From Pedobacter planticolens (GTDB taxonomy: Bacteria; Bacteroidota; Bacteroidia; Sphingobacteriales; Sphingobacteriaceae), in assembly GCF_014172375.1 (NCBI RefSeq), contig NZ_WNXD01000002.1, forward strand, positions 1,302,001-1,366,000: DNA of 64,000 nucleotides, written 5' to 3'. Below the pieces are notes generated by a model. The model did not search any database. It was not told the origin of the DNA and worked only from the letters and a program-made list of their open reading frames with translations. Positions 16,961-25,907 of this stretch are shown in pieces; position 1 is the stretch's first letter; each line of letters starts with the position of its first letter. The position numbers and the translations under genes were made by a program.

Positions 16961-17738
16961 AACCAAAAAGAAAATCGGCATTGTATTATCTGGTGGAGGC
17001 ATTAGAGGTATTGCACATCTAGGAGTTTTAAAAGCCTTTATGAACGCTGGCATTAAGTTTAGTCATGTAAGCGGCACAAGTGCAGGTTCTATTGCTGGTG
17101 CATTTTACGCTGCAGGTATCGACCCAGAAGAAGGGTTAAATATCTTTATGAAAACTAAACTTTTACGATTTATCCGCCCAGCCTTAGGCTCTTTAGGATT
17201 AATTAATATTGAAAATGTGAGAGATATTTTACAAGAATATTTCCCCAGCGATAAATTTGAAGACCTCAAAACCCCATTAACCATTTGCGCTACAAACTTT
17301 AGCGAGGGCAACTTAGTTTACTTTACAAAAGGCCCATTAATTAGATCAATATTGGCATCGAGCTGTATCCCTGGTATTTTCAAACCAATTATGATCGAGA
17401 ACCAAATGTATGTAGATGGTGGTATTTTAAACAACTTTCCAGTCGAACCTTTACTTAACAATTGCGATTACATTATAGGTTCTTCCTGCAATCATTTAAA
17501 ACCAGTTGATAAGATTACTAAAATCTCTCACCTCATGCAACGAGCAGGCATAATGTCCATTAATCATGATATGGAACGTAAAGCTAAATTCTGCGATTTA
17601 TTAATCGAACCCAAAGGAATGGGAGAAATCAGCACATTCGACATGAAAAAAGCAGAAACCATTTATTGGTTAGCACACGAAGAAGCTTTAAAATCAATTC
17701 AAAAAAGTGAGAGTTTTCAAGAATTGATAAACTCTTAA
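16947..17738 (+). CDS. patatin-like phospholipase
   Basis: A 263-residue cytoplasmic hydrolase. The oxyanion loop is SGGGIRGIAHLGVL, the nucleophile elbow GTSAGS and the catalytic Asp is in YVDGGILNNFPVEPL. There is no signal peptide or membrane segment. Patatins cleave acyl chains from phospholipids; the bacterial cytoplasmic type has no single known substrate. The start codon itself is part of an aatgaacca word repeat. The stop overlaps the comB stop on the other strand (TTAA). Confidence 0.9.
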   Translation: MNQPKTKKKIGIVLSGGGIRGIAHLGVLKAFMNAGIKFSHVSGTSAGSIAGAFYAAGIDPEEGLNIFMKTKLLRFIRPALGSLGLINIENVRDILQEYFPSDKFEDLKTPLTICATNFSEGNLVYFTKGPLIRSILASSCIPGIFKPIMIENQMYVDGGILNNFPVEPLLNNCDYIIGSSCNHLKPVDKITKISHLMQRAGIMSINHDMERKAKFCDLLIEPKGMGEISTFDMKKAETIYWLAHEEALKSIQKSESFQELINS

Positions 17739-18451
17739 TATTTCAAAGCCACTAACTTATTTCCCTCCAAAACCGGAATAGCCTTACACACATCCAGTTT
17801 CAAACAAAACTGCACATCCTCCTCAATATTCAACGCAGCCAACCTATGGCTGTGAGAAGACTTATGCAAATACGTCCTCAAATCATCCTTAGCCATTAAA
17901 TACATATCCTCAGCAACTACACAAGCATCATCACTATGCTTAAAATCATTACGCAAAAAATGCACCACAGCACCAGCAAAAAGCGTATCCTCTAAATTGA
18001 AATTATCCTTCCAACCAGAGCAAAGCAACAACACATTTTTATCCTGTGTTTTTAACCAATTACATAAAGAAGTTAAATTTAAAAAAGAACCAACTACAAC
18101 TTGGTGCGCTCTAGCCTGCGCCATGTGCATCGCCTTAGTACCGTTAGTAGTAGTCAGCACAATTGTTCTACCGTTTACCTTTTCATGAGTATAAGAAAAA
18201 GGTGAGTTACCAAAATCATACCCCTCCACCACTTCGCCGTTACGCTCTGCAGCTAATAAATAACCCTTATCAGCATAAGCCAAACAATCCTCTACATGCT
18301 CAACCGGTATAATAGCTTCGGCACCATTATGTATGCCATACGTGATAGATGATGTTGCCCTTAAAATATCAATTACTACAACAATACTATTTTCAATAGC
18401 GTATAAATGTAACAAGGCAGGTGTTAAACAGACTTCAATGGTTCTAGACAT
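17735..18451 (-). CDS. comB: 2-phosphosulfolactate phosphatase family protein
   Basis: A 238-residue ComB-type phosphatase: EVCLTPALLHLYAIENSIVV at the N-terminus, then IDILRATSSI and TTTNGTKAM blocks typical of the family. In methanogens ComB acts in coenzyme M synthesis; in Bacteroidota the enzyme is widespread and may serve sulfolactate or sulfonolipid-related metabolism, which is an inference. The ATG at 18451 is chosen; the 18 upstream codons to 18505 lie in agatatgag repeats and are not protein-like. Confidence 0.87.
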   Translation of the reverse strand: MSRTIEVCLTPALLHLYAIENSIVVVIDILRATSSITYGIHNGAEAIIPVEHVEDCLAYADKGYLLAAERNGEVVEGYDFGNSPFSYTHEKVNGRTIVLTTTNGTKAMHMAQARAHQVVVGSFLNLTSLCNWLKTQDKNVLLLCSGWKDNFNLEDTLFAGAVVHFLRNDFKHSDDACVVAEDMYLMAKDDLRTYLHKSSHSHRLAALNIEEDVQFCLKLDVCKAIPVLEGNKLVALKY

Positions 18452-18454
18452 TTC

Positions 18455-18533
18455 GAGAGATATGAGATGTGAGATGTGAGATACCAGACCTGCGACTTTC
18501 CTCAAATCTCAAATCTAATATCTCATATCTAAT
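18455..18533. repeat. agatatgag / tctcatatc word repeats between gcvT and comB
   Basis: Words of 7-9 bases (gagatatgagatgtgagat on one side, ctcaaatctcaaatctaata on the other) face each other and could pair as a loose hairpin. They lie directly in front of the comB start and resemble the words in front of rsmI (9222-9247). Confidence 0.6.
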
Positions 18534-18535
18534 CC

Positions 18536-19615
18536 CTATTTATAAAATGGAAACTTAACTATTTTAGCTTTAATCTTGCTATTTCTAATATCGATAAAGA
18601 TTTCTGTACCCTCTTTAGCAAGATCTTTTGTTACATAACCCATGCCTATCGCTTTCTGTAAAGATGGAGATTGCGTACCCGAAGTTACCTTACCAACCAC
18701 AACACCTTCAGCATTTACAATCGGGTAATCATGACGCGGAATACCACGATCTATCATTTCAAAGCCAATTAATTTACGTTCAACACCAGCCTCTTTTTGC
18801 GCTAATAACGCTTCCGAATTAGTAAACGATTTCGTGAATTTAGTAATCCATCCTAAACCAGCTTCCATCGGCGATGTCGTATCATCAATATCATTACCAT
18901 ACAAACAGAAACCCATTTCTAAACGTAACGTATCACGAGCTGCTAAACCAATTGGCATAATTCCGTATTCAGCACCAGCAGCAAAAATGGCATCCCAAAT
19001 TTGCTCAGCGTATTTATTCTCAAAGTAAATTTCAAAACCACCAGCGCCAGTATAACCAGTTGCCGAAACCATCACATTTTCTACCCCAGCAAAAATTCCT
19101 TTTTTAAACGAATAATATTCCATCGATGCCAAATCAATATCCGTTAAACTTTGCAAAGCATCAGCAGCCTTAGGGCCTTGTATAGCCAAAAGCGAAGTCT
19201 GATCCGAAATATTATGCATCTCTACACCCGCCGTATTATATTGCTGTATCCAATTCCAATCCTTCTCAATGTTCGATGCATTAACCACCAACATATACGT
19301 TTTCTCGTCTATCCTGTATACCAATAAATCATCAACAATACCGCCCTCGGTGTTAGGTAAGCAAGAATATTGCACCTTTCCATCGTATAATTTCGATGCA
19401 TCATTACTCGTTACTCGCTGAATTAAATCTAAAGCACCATCGCCCTTTAAAATAAATTCGCCCATATGACTTACATCAAAAACACCAACTCCGTTTCTAA
19501 CTGTAGCATGTTCTGCATTTATACCCTGATATTGTACAGGCATATTATAACCTGCAAACGGCACCATTTTAGCACCTAATGAAATGTGTTTCTCTGTTAA
19601 TGCGGTATTCTTCAT
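18536..19615 (-). CDS. gcvT: aminomethyltransferase (glycine cleavage T protein)
   Basis: A 359-residue folate-dependent T protein of the glycine cleavage system. Conserved blocks are [15 protein letters not shown] and [13 protein letters not shown] at the N-terminus, RVTSNDA, and [11 protein letters not shown] in the middle; the C-terminal barrel ends in [17 protein letters not shown]. It transfers the methylene group from lipoyl-H protein to tetrahydrofolate, releasing ammonia. No glycine riboswitch was seen upstream; a -7 box lies at 19640-19647. Confidence 0.97.
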   Translation of the reverse strand: MKNTALTEKHISLGAKMVPFAGYNMPVQYQGINAEHATVRNGVGVFDVSHMGEFILKGDGALDLIQRVTSNDASKLYDGKVQYSCLPNTEGGIVDDLLVYRIDEKTYMLVVNASNIEKDWNWIQQYNTAGVEMHNISDQTSLLAIQGPKAADALQSLTDIDLASMEYYSFKKGIFAGVENVMVSATGYTGAGGFEIYFENKYAEQIWDAIFAAGAEYGIMPIGLAARDTLRLEMGFCLYGNDIDDTTSPMEAGLGWITKFTKSFTNSEALLAQKEAGVERKLIGFEMIDRGIPRHDYPIVNAEGVVVGKVTSGTQSPSLQKAIGMGYVTKDLAKEGTEIFIDIRNSKIKAKIVKFPFYK

Positions 19616-19639
19616 TGTAATTTATATAATCTTAGCGGG

Positions 19640-19647
19640 CAAAAATA
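19640..19647 (-). promoter_or_regulatory. -7 promoter box for gcvT
   Basis: Minus-strand TATTTTTG, 24 bases before the gcvT start. The -33 element is not convincing. Confidence 0.45.
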
Positions 19648-19720
19648 CTAAGAATAGCGCAATCTTTTTAAGTTAAAATAAGTATATGTAGCATTAGTAC
19701 AAGCTAAAGGTTAAAGCGGT

Positions 19721-20110
19721 CGTCATCCTGAGCGTAGTCGAAGGATCTTTTTACCATATTTGAAAAACAAAGGCAGTATTCCATCGCTAGTTCAGTCCTG
19801 CTTTCCATTACAATCTTTTTGTGTCATTGTCATGCTGAGCTTGTCGAAGCACTGCAACACAAAAAGTATTTCCATTCCAATCAGGTTTAACAAACTCAAA
19901 ACAGTGCAATAAAATAGCAGCCGCCCAATAGCACACACGTCATTGCGAAGAAGGTTCTTCACCTTATGTTCTAGTAAAGTAGAACCCTGCTCGTCATTCC
20001 CGTGAAAACGGGAACCCTAATGCGTAAAAAAAAGCCTACCATTGCATTACGATCCCCAATCAAGTTGAGAATGACGGGTAAGACTCCTACTTTGTTAATT
20101 AGCATGAAGG
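19721..20110. repeat. cluster of GTCAT-type interspersed repeats
   Basis: At least five modules in a row: GTCATCCTGAGCGTAGTCG (19722 on), GTCATGCTGAGCTTGTCGA-like (near 19828), GTCATTGCGAAGAAGG (19940 on), GTCATTCCCGTGAAAACGGG (19993 on, an internal hairpin) and a GATCCCCAATCAAGTTGAG module in front of AATGACGGG (to 20078). No gene fits. The cluster runs up to the larger structured repeat at 20146. Confidence 0.75.
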
Positions 20111-20145
20111 AGATTGCCACGGCTTGAGAAGAACAAGCCTCGCAA

Positions 20146-20454
20146 AGACGACCACCCTGCAACCCTTCCCAAATCACAACCCTTTCCCAAGAACGAGGAC
20201 CGGCCTTGTAGCATCCCGAAGGAGAAAGCAGTAAAACTTGTGCAAATACTTTCAAAAACCACAGCCCAAAACAATGAGCCAGTTCGATCCTTCATCGAAC
20301 CTGCTGCTTGTTGCCAAAAAAGTTTTAATAGCTTAATCCAAGAGATGATACTAAGCCTTGATTTTTTGGTTACTTTTTTATCAAGAAAAAAGTTACTTGA
20401 CCCTTCGGCTGTCAAGAGCCGAGGCAAGCCTGTGCGTTGGTGAGCTAAAAACAA
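20146..20454. repeat. structured 0.3-kb repeat, copy 1
   Basis: First of two direct copies (the other at 22572-22944). A 49-bp block (20267-20315) is identical in both, and a second block of about 70 bp near the right end differs by one base. Visible folds are GTTCGAT-ccttc-ATCGAAC (20282-20300) and CTTCGGCT-gtcaag-AGCCGAGG (20403-20424). Open frames on both strands of this copy are not conserved in copy 2 (one-base length differences), so a structured RNA or a non-autonomous mobile unit is more likely than a protein. Confidence 0.85.
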
Positions 20455-20609
20455 CACCCTTCAACAAGCTCAGAATTGACAAGTATGGACGATAAAAAAC
20501 AATCACAAAAAGAAATAAATTATACAGAATATTTTAACTTTAAACAATAAGTCCCATTATTTACTGCATAAATTAGGACACAACAACCAAATAAAACCAC
20601 CCAACCCTT
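20455..20609. other. gap before the accessory cassette
   Basis: A+T-rich DNA between repeat copy 1 and the DUF1801 gene, with a partial agctcagaattgac word. No promoter box was found and no gene is seen. Confidence 0.4.
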
Positions 20610-21032
20610 ATGGCAGAAATAAAGACGAAACAAACCAGCGCAAACGTTCACGACTTTATCAACTCATTCTCCAATACCGAGCAGAAAAAGAAAGACAGTT
20701 TTGAATTAATAAAACTAATGCAAAACCTAACAGGTTACGAACCAAAAATGTGGGGACCAACCATTATCGGATTTGGAAGCTATCACTACAAATCCGAAAA
20801 AAGCAGACAAGAAGGAGATTGTCCACTTGTAGGTTTTTCGCCTCGCAAAGCAGCCATTTCATTGTATGTATATACAGGAGATCCTCAACACGAACACTTA
20901 CTAAAAAACCTCGGGAAATTTACAATGGGCAAAGCCTGCATTTACGTTAAAAGACTTTCAGACATAGACCAAACTGAACTAAAAAATCTAATGGAAGAAA
21001 CCATTACCTTTTTACAAACAAACCATGCATAA
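20610..21032 (+). CDS. DUF1801 family protein
   Basis: A 140-residue YdhG/DUF1801-like protein: VHDFINSFSNTEQKKKDSFE at the N-terminus, MWGPTIIGFGSYHYK in the middle and FTMGKACIYVKRLSDID near the end are diagnostic. The family is related in fold to frataxin/DUF1801 proteins and has no settled function. First gene of a four-gene cassette bracketed by two copies of a structured repeat. The next gene overlaps by 8 bases. Confidence 0.85.
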   Translation: MAEIKTKQTSANVHDFINSFSNTEQKKKDSFELIKLMQNLTGYEPKMWGPTIIGFGSYHYKSEKSRQEGDCPLVGFSPRKAAISLYVYTGDPQHEHLLKNLGKFTMGKACIYVKRLSDIDQTELKNLMEETITFLQTNHA

Positions 21033-21552
21033 CATCGAAGCCATAAAAGTAACAATCAACGAAATTGACCAATTACAAAAAATTGGAAAACAAACTTTTT
21101 CTGAAACATTTTCTGCTTCCAACTCGGAAGAGAATATGAACAATTATTTAGAAGAAGGATTTTCTATTGACAGATTAACGACTGAACTAAACGATGAAAA
21201 TGCAGCATTCTTTTTTGCAACGTTTAACAATAATATAATTGGCTACTTAAAACTAAATTTCGGCACATCTCAAACTGAAATAAAAGACGAGAAAGCCCTT
21301 GAAATTGAAAGAATTTATGTGCTAAAAGAATTTCATGGAAAAAAAGTAGGACAAATTCTATATGACAAAGCTATTGAAGTAGCGATACAGAAAAAAGCTG
21401 ATTATGTTTGGTTGGGAGTTTGGGAAGAAAATCCAAGAGCAATAAGTTTTTACAAGAAAAATGGTTTCATTGAATTCGACAAACATATTTTCAAACTAGG
21501 AAATGATGAACAGACGGACATAATGATGAAATTAGAATTAATAAAAAACTAA
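21025..21552 (+). CDS. GNAT family N-acetyltransferase
   Basis: A 175-residue acetyltransferase. The acetyl-CoA motif is IYVLKEFHGKKVGQILYDKA and the C-terminal motif B is WLGVWEENPRAISFYKKNGF, ending FKLGNDEQTDIMMKLEL. The arrangement resembles PaiA-like or spermidine-type GNATs, but the substrate cannot be told. It overlaps the DUF1801 gene by 8 bases and the following gene starts 4 bases after its stop, so the three are an operon. Confidence 0.9.
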   Translation: MHNIEAIKVTINEIDQLQKIGKQTFSETFSASNSEENMNNYLEEGFSIDRLTTELNDENAAFFFATFNNNIIGYLKLNFGTSQTEIKDEKALEIERIYVLKEFHGKKVGQILYDKAIEVAIQKKADYVWLGVWEENPRAISFYKKNGFIEFDKHIFKLGNDEQTDIMMKLELIKN

Positions 21553-21556
21553 AATT

Positions 21557-21937
21557 ATGACAGAAGTACAAAAATCATTGCCAAAATGGATACTCATTGT
21601 ATCTGGGCTTTTTGCAATAATGGAATTGATGGTAAGTATATCCTTATGGATTGCACCACAATCAGTTTTAGAAACCGTTGACCTTACTGCAAAAGGCGTC
21701 GACTATGTAATTTACATGTGGGCAGGCAGGCAATTTGCCCTCGGGTTTATCTTTGCCTTTGCAACATTCAAAAAATCAATCCCAATGCTAACCATTGCTT
21801 ATATTTTCTTCTTAGTAATGTTTATTGGCGATCTCATTATCGGAGTTTTACAAAAAGAAAGTTCATTAATTATCAGCGCAATAGTGATGTGTATTATTTC
21901 ATCAACATTGATATATGTATTAAATAAGAAGAAATAA
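21557..21937 (+). CDS. four-helix membrane protein, unknown function
   Basis: A 126-residue protein with four hydrophobic segments (about 11-33, 53-70, 77-95, 100-121) and a short lysine tail. I do not recognise a named family. It is part of the cassette between the two structured repeats. Confidence 0.68.
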   Translation: MTEVQKSLPKWILIVSGLFAIMELMVSISLWIAPQSVLETVDLTAKGVDYVIYMWAGRQFALGFIFAFATFKKSIPMLTIAYIFFLVMFIGDLIIGVLQKESSLIISAIVMCIISSTLIYVLNKKK

Positions 21938-21954
21938 TTTTGTTTAACCCCATG

Positions 21955-21990
21955 TCGTCATTTCGACCGCAGTGGAGAAATCTTTGAACA
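21955..21990. repeat. GTCAT-type repeat fragment
   Basis: GTCGTCATTTCGACCGCAG then GGAGAAATCTTTG, a single arm of the interspersed family, placed between the membrane protein and DinB genes inside the cassette. Confidence 0.6.
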
Positions 21991-22088
21991 TGTAGACTGA
22001 AATAACAAGTTGTTAGAAATGTTAAGCTCAATGCATCATAGCCTAATTAACTAAAATATAAAATCACTGCCAACTAAAAATTACAACC

Positions 22089-22532
22089 ATGCAAAATGAA
22101 ATTTTAGCACAAGTACTAGAACAAAACCGAATGGATTGTTCACATTTCTGCAAAAATATAACCGCAGAAAACGCCGATTATCGCTTAACAGATCAAACCG
22201 CATCTGTCGGGTTTATATATAGACACATTGGCGAAACCACCCATTTAATTGCTCAGTTTTTCGGCTATAAAACCGAAATAGAAGGAACAACAATTGGACA
22301 ACTAGATTCAGGAAAACAATACGATTTAGAAACAAGTCGTAAATATTTTGAAGAAGGCTACAACACCCTAAAAAAAATGGTTACCGAAACATCAGATAAA
22401 GAATGGCTCGAAGAAATAGAAACCACCTGGTTCGGAAAAATACAACGAATAAAACTCTTTTCAATTCTATTATTTCACAACTCCCATCATTGCGGACAAA
22501 TATCATCAGCAATAGTAAAAGGAAGAAAATGA
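22089..22532 (+). CDS. DinB family protein
   Basis: A 147-residue four-helix protein of the DinB/YfiT group. The metal-binding histidines fit H52 (SVGFIYRHIGETTH region) and the HNSHHCGQI motif near the C-terminus. Members bind a divalent metal and include thiol transferases; the role here is unknown. Last gene of the cassette. Confidence 0.87.
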   Translation: MQNEILAQVLEQNRMDCSHFCKNITAENADYRLTDQTASVGFIYRHIGETTHLIAQFFGYKTEIEGTTIGQLDSGKQYDLETSRKYFEEGYNTLKKMVTETSDKEWLEEIETTWFGKIQRIKLFSILLFHNSHHCGQISSAIVKGRK

Positions 22533-22571
22533 TACGTTTAGCTAGTGGAATAAAATAAACGCAAGGTTTTG

Positions 22572-22944
22572 GGTGGTCGCCATCCAACCTATCCAAAACC
22601 ACAACTCACCACCAAGAACGAGAACCGGCCTTGTAGCATCCCGAAGGAGAAAGCATTAAACCGAGTGGTTTTTCACCACAAGTTCAAACAAACAATTTAA
22701 AAACAATAAACCAACTTGTTTAAACTTGTGCAAACACGTTCAAAAACCACAGTTCAAAACAATGAGCCAGTTCGATCCTTCATCGAACCTGCTGCTTGTT
22801 GCCCTAAAAGTTTTGATAGCTTAATCCGAGAGATGATGCACAGCCTTGATTTCGTTGGTTACTTTTTTATCAAGAAAAAAGTCACTTGACCCTTCGGCTG
22901 TCAAGAGCCGAGGCAAGCCTGTGCGGCGGTGAGCTAAAAACAAA
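22572..22944. repeat. structured 0.3-kb repeat, copy 2
   Basis: Second copy, same orientation as copy 1. The block 22755-22803 is identical to 20267-20315. Compared with copy 1 it carries an extra segment of about 60 bp (around 22657-22720) with internal acttgt/acaagt words. Both copies end GTGAGCTAAAAACAA. The reading frame open in copy 1 is shifted here by one base near 22855. Confidence 0.85.
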
Positions 22945-22983
22945 ATAGATCCATCGCTGCACTCTAGAGATAACAAAAGAAAC

Positions 22984-24186
22984 CTAATTACTCATTAAAA
23001 CCTCATAAATCCCCAACATCCGCTTTGCATTCCCATTAATATCATGATCTCGTTCTACTGTTTTGCGGGCATGTTTGCCAATTTCTCGCCAGCGGTTAGG
23101 CTGAGTAATACATTGTAAAATAGAACGGTAAAACTCATCGGGCGTATCGGCTATGAGTATGTCTTTTCCATGTTCGCAGTTAATGCCTTCGGCAGCCATA
23201 GTGGTTGCGATAATACATTTTTGCATGGCCATGCCTTCAATAATTTTTACCCGCATACCACTGCCAGATAGGAGGGGCACAATCATTATCGCTTTAGAAT
23301 TCATAAACTCTACCGCATCAAAAACTTCTCCTTCTACTATTAAATTATCCGAATCGTAATCGAAAAATTGTTTTTGCATGTTCTTGCCTGCGATGTAAAA
23401 ACGCAATTCGCCGCTTAGTTTCTCTATATCTGGCCAAATTTCATCCAAAAACCACTCTAATCCTTCTTTGTTTGGTCGCCAATCCATTGCGCCTAAATGA
23501 AACAAGGTTGGGAAACTAGTTTTTTTGATATCTACTTGGTATTTCTCGAAATCTATAGCTACCGGAAAAACATCTAACCGCGTTTGACAACCCAAACGTA
23601 ATATGTTTTGCCTATCTGGCTCGCTTATAGCAAATACTTGGTGAAACCGATTAATTTGTTCGGTTTCATAAACCTTTAATCTACGTGATAAAAACTCTAA
23701 ATATTTTCTACGAGGTGTAAATTGTTCGCGAGCGGCTAAGCGTTCCCATACATCAAATTCTATGTTGTGTGCTCTGTAAATCAGCTTTGCTTTGCTATGC
23801 TCTTTAACAAGATCTAAATAAGGAACAACAAACAAACCTTCAAATTGGATGATATCGAACTCATTTTCTCGTAAAATATTCTCTAAAAGTTTAGCTGCAT
23901 CATCATCGTAAAAGCGTGAAACATTATACGATTGGTTGGAGAAAATATTGAAGAATGCACCCCAAATATTTACTTCGGTATCTATATTAAAGGAGTGAAA
24001 ATTGATTTGCTCGAAAACCGGATCGTAAATATCATCTACATCCACCTTGTGTTTTGAGGCATTAATACTGAACAATGAAACCTCTACATTTAAACCAATT
24101 AGACCTTTTATAGTGTTGTACACCACAATTGGGTAACCGCTATTTGGCGGAAAAGGTACTCGATTGGTTAGAATAAGGATTTTCAC
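22984..24186 (-). CDS. glycosyltransferase, GT4-like
   Basis: A 400-residue GT-B glycosyltransferase beginning MKILILTNRVPFPPNSGYPI with a GTG start. The acceptor half ends near residue 200; the donor half carries FHLGAMDWRPNKEGLEWFLDE-like sequence and the sugar-nucleotide motif PLLSGSGMRVKIIEGMA (E in the usual EX7E region). The product is likely a surface polysaccharide or glycan. Last gene of a minus-strand operon that starts at 28005, 16 bases after rnhB. Confidence 0.9.
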   Translation of the reverse strand: MKILILTNRVPFPPNSGYPIVVYNTIKGLIGLNVEVSLFSINASKHKVDVDDIYDPVFEQINFHSFNIDTEVNIWGAFFNIFSNQSYNVSRFYDDDAAKLLENILRENEFDIIQFEGLFVVPYLDLVKEHSKAKLIYRAHNIEFDVWERLAAREQFTPRRKYLEFLSRRLKVYETEQINRFHQVFAISEPDRQNILRLGCQTRLDVFPVAIDFEKYQVDIKKTSFPTLFHLGAMDWRPNKEGLEWFLDEIWPDIEKLSGELRFYIAGKNMQKQFFDYDSDNLIVEGEVFDAVEFMNSKAIMIVPLLSGSGMRVKIIEGMAMQKCIIATTMAAEGINCEHGKDILIADTPDEFYRSILQCITQPNRWREIGKHARKTVERDHDINGNAKRMLGIYEVLMSN

Positions 24187-24202
24187 GCTATGAAATTACG
24201 AA

Positions 24203-24814
24203 TTATAGTTCTTGTTCAAAAGGGAGTCGTAATTGTGGATCGCTAATAGTAAAAGTTTTACGATGGAATGGCGATAGTCCGTTTGCTATAACTGCTTTTC
24301 GGTGAGCTATTGTTGGGTAACCTTTGTTTTGTTGCCAATTGTATTGAGGATAATCTATGCCGAGCTTAGTCATAAATTCATCACGATGCGTTTTTGCTAA
24401 AATGGATGCTGCCGCGATGTTTAGATATTTTCCATCGCCTTTTACAATGCAACTATGTGGTATTTGAGGATAGGTTTTGAAACGATTTCCATCTATACTT
24501 AAATATTGCGGCTGGATGCTTAGTTTTTCTATCGCCCTGTGCATAGCTAAAAAGGAAGCATTTAATATGTTAATTTGATCTATTTCTTCATGATCTACTG
24601 TAGCTACTGCCCAAGCTATTGCCTGTTTTTCTATAAGTGGTCGTAAGTTTTCGCGTTGGCGATGTGTGAGTTTCTTCGAATCATTTAATCCTTCTAGGTA
24701 AAAATCTTTTGGCAAGATTACGGCAGCGGCAAATACTGGTCCGGCAAGGCAACCTCTACCTGCTTCATCGCAACCTGCTTCTATAAATTCTTGCTGATAA
24801 CTGTTTAATAACAT
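24203..24814 (-). CDS. rnhB: ribonuclease HII
   Basis: A 203-residue RNase HII, which removes ribonucleotides from DNA and degrades RNA in hybrids. The catalytic DEAGRG motif lies at residues 15-20; further conserved blocks are [21 protein letters not shown] and [12 protein letters not shown]. Length is standard. It lies between the ABC permease (2-base gap) and the glycosyltransferase. Confidence 0.97.
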   Translation of the reverse strand: MLLNSYQQEFIEAGCDEAGRGCLAGPVFAAAVILPKDFYLEGLNDSKKLTHRQRENLRPLIEKQAIAWAVATVDHEEIDQINILNASFLAMHRAIEKLSIQPQYLSIDGNRFKTYPQIPHSCIVKGDGKYLNIAAASILAKTHRDEFMTKLGIDYPQYNWQQNKGYPTIAHRKAVIANGLSPFHRKTFTISDPQLRLPFEQEL

Positions 24815-24816
24815 AA

Positions 24817-25905
24817 TTAAACACTAACGTTTTGTCCTTTTACATCAAATGCATCGCGTAAGCCAATGGCCAATAAATTGAAAGCATAAACGGTAAGCAT
24901 AATTGCCAAACCTGGTAAAATGGCTAAATAAGCAGCATCCATAATAATGTAGCCGTAATGTTCTTTTATCATGGTTCCCCAGCTTGGCATGGGTGGTTGT
25001 GCACCAAAACCTAAAAAGCTTAAGCCGGTTTCTAATAAAATAGCTGATGCAAAGTTTGCTGATGCGACAACTAATATTGGTCCGGCGATGTTGGGTAAAA
25101 TATGTTTTGCAATAGTGCGACTTGTAGAAAAGCCCAATGCCTTGGCTGCTTCTACAAATTCTACTTCTTTTAGCGCCATCACTTGTCCGCGAACTAAGCG
25201 TGCAACATCTACCCATGTTGATAAGCCAACGGCGATGAAGATTTGCCAAAAGCCTTTGCCTAATGCAAAAGATATGGCGATAACTAGCAATAAAGAGGGC
25301 AATGCCCAAATTACATTCATAAACCAACTAATACTTGCATCGGTTTTGCCGCCAAAATAACCTGCAATTGCGCCTAAACTTACGCCAATACATAGTGAAA
25401 TTAATACTGCCATTAACCCTACAGAAAGCGAAACGCGGATGCCTAAAATTAATCTACTTAACAAATCTCGTCCGTAAATATCTGTGCCTAAATAAAAAGC
25501 CTGTGTATAACGATTTGCACCAGAAACTAAAGGATAAGCAATTTCTTCGGCTTGTTCATCATCGCCAATGTACTCTCTGGCATATACTTTATTTCCCACT
25601 GGGCGATAAGATGTAATTGGAATGCTTTTAAAGTTGGCTTCTTGCCCATACAGCATTTTCTCAAATACGTTTACCTTTTTTATGCTGTTATTTCTGCTAA
25701 TGATTAGAAAATTGAAAGATCTGCCAGGTTTTTTATTAGTGATTTGCAGATGCATTGTATTTGCATAAGGCGTTTGATCTGGCGTAATTAAATAGCCTAA
25801 AATACCCATTACCATTAATAAAAGAATAAATATCAATCCTCCAAACGCTAGTTTATTGCGTTTAAATCTATTCCATATTTTTTTTGAAGGACTGTTATTA
25901 TTCAT
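24817..25905 (-). CDS. ABC transporter permease, DppC/OppC type
   Basis: A 362-residue permease. An N-terminal cytoplasmic segment and first helix (residues 17-38) are followed by a periplasmic region of about 100 residues, then the BPD_transp_1 domain with the EAA-like loop [23 protein letters not shown]. Such permeases pair with a DppB-type partner and ATPases to move peptides or nickel. None of those partners is in the window, so it either works with remote genes or is an orphan. Confidence 0.9.
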   Translation of the reverse strand: MNNNSPSKKIWNRFKRNKLAFGGLIFILLLMVMGILGYLITPDQTPYANTMHLQITNKKPGRSFNFLIISRNNSIKKVNVFEKMLYGQEANFKSIPITSYRPVGNKVYAREYIGDDEQAEEIAYPLVSGANRYTQAFYLGTDIYGRDLLSRLILGIRVSLSVGLMAVLISLCIGVSLGAIAGYFGGKTDASISWFMNVIWALPSLLLVIAISFALGKGFWQIFIAVGLSTWVDVARLVRGQVMALKEVEFVEAAKALGFSTSRTIAKHILPNIAGPILVVASANFASAILLETGLSFLGFGAQPPMPSWGTMIKEHYGYIIMDAAYLAILPGLAIMLTVYAFNLLAIGLRDAFDVKGQNVSV

Positions 25906-25907
25906 AC

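Noticed and set aside
19616..19720. Glycine riboswitch upstream of gcvT
   Set aside because: No conserved glycine aptamer core was found in this short region.
20095..20457. Overlapping frames on both strands of structured repeat copy 1 (94-120 codons)
   Set aside because: The same frames are broken in copy 2 by a length change, and both strands are open together, so no protein is supported.
24845..25360. Long frames antisense and shifted to the ABC permease gene
   Set aside because: They lie inside a well-supported gene and have no family features.
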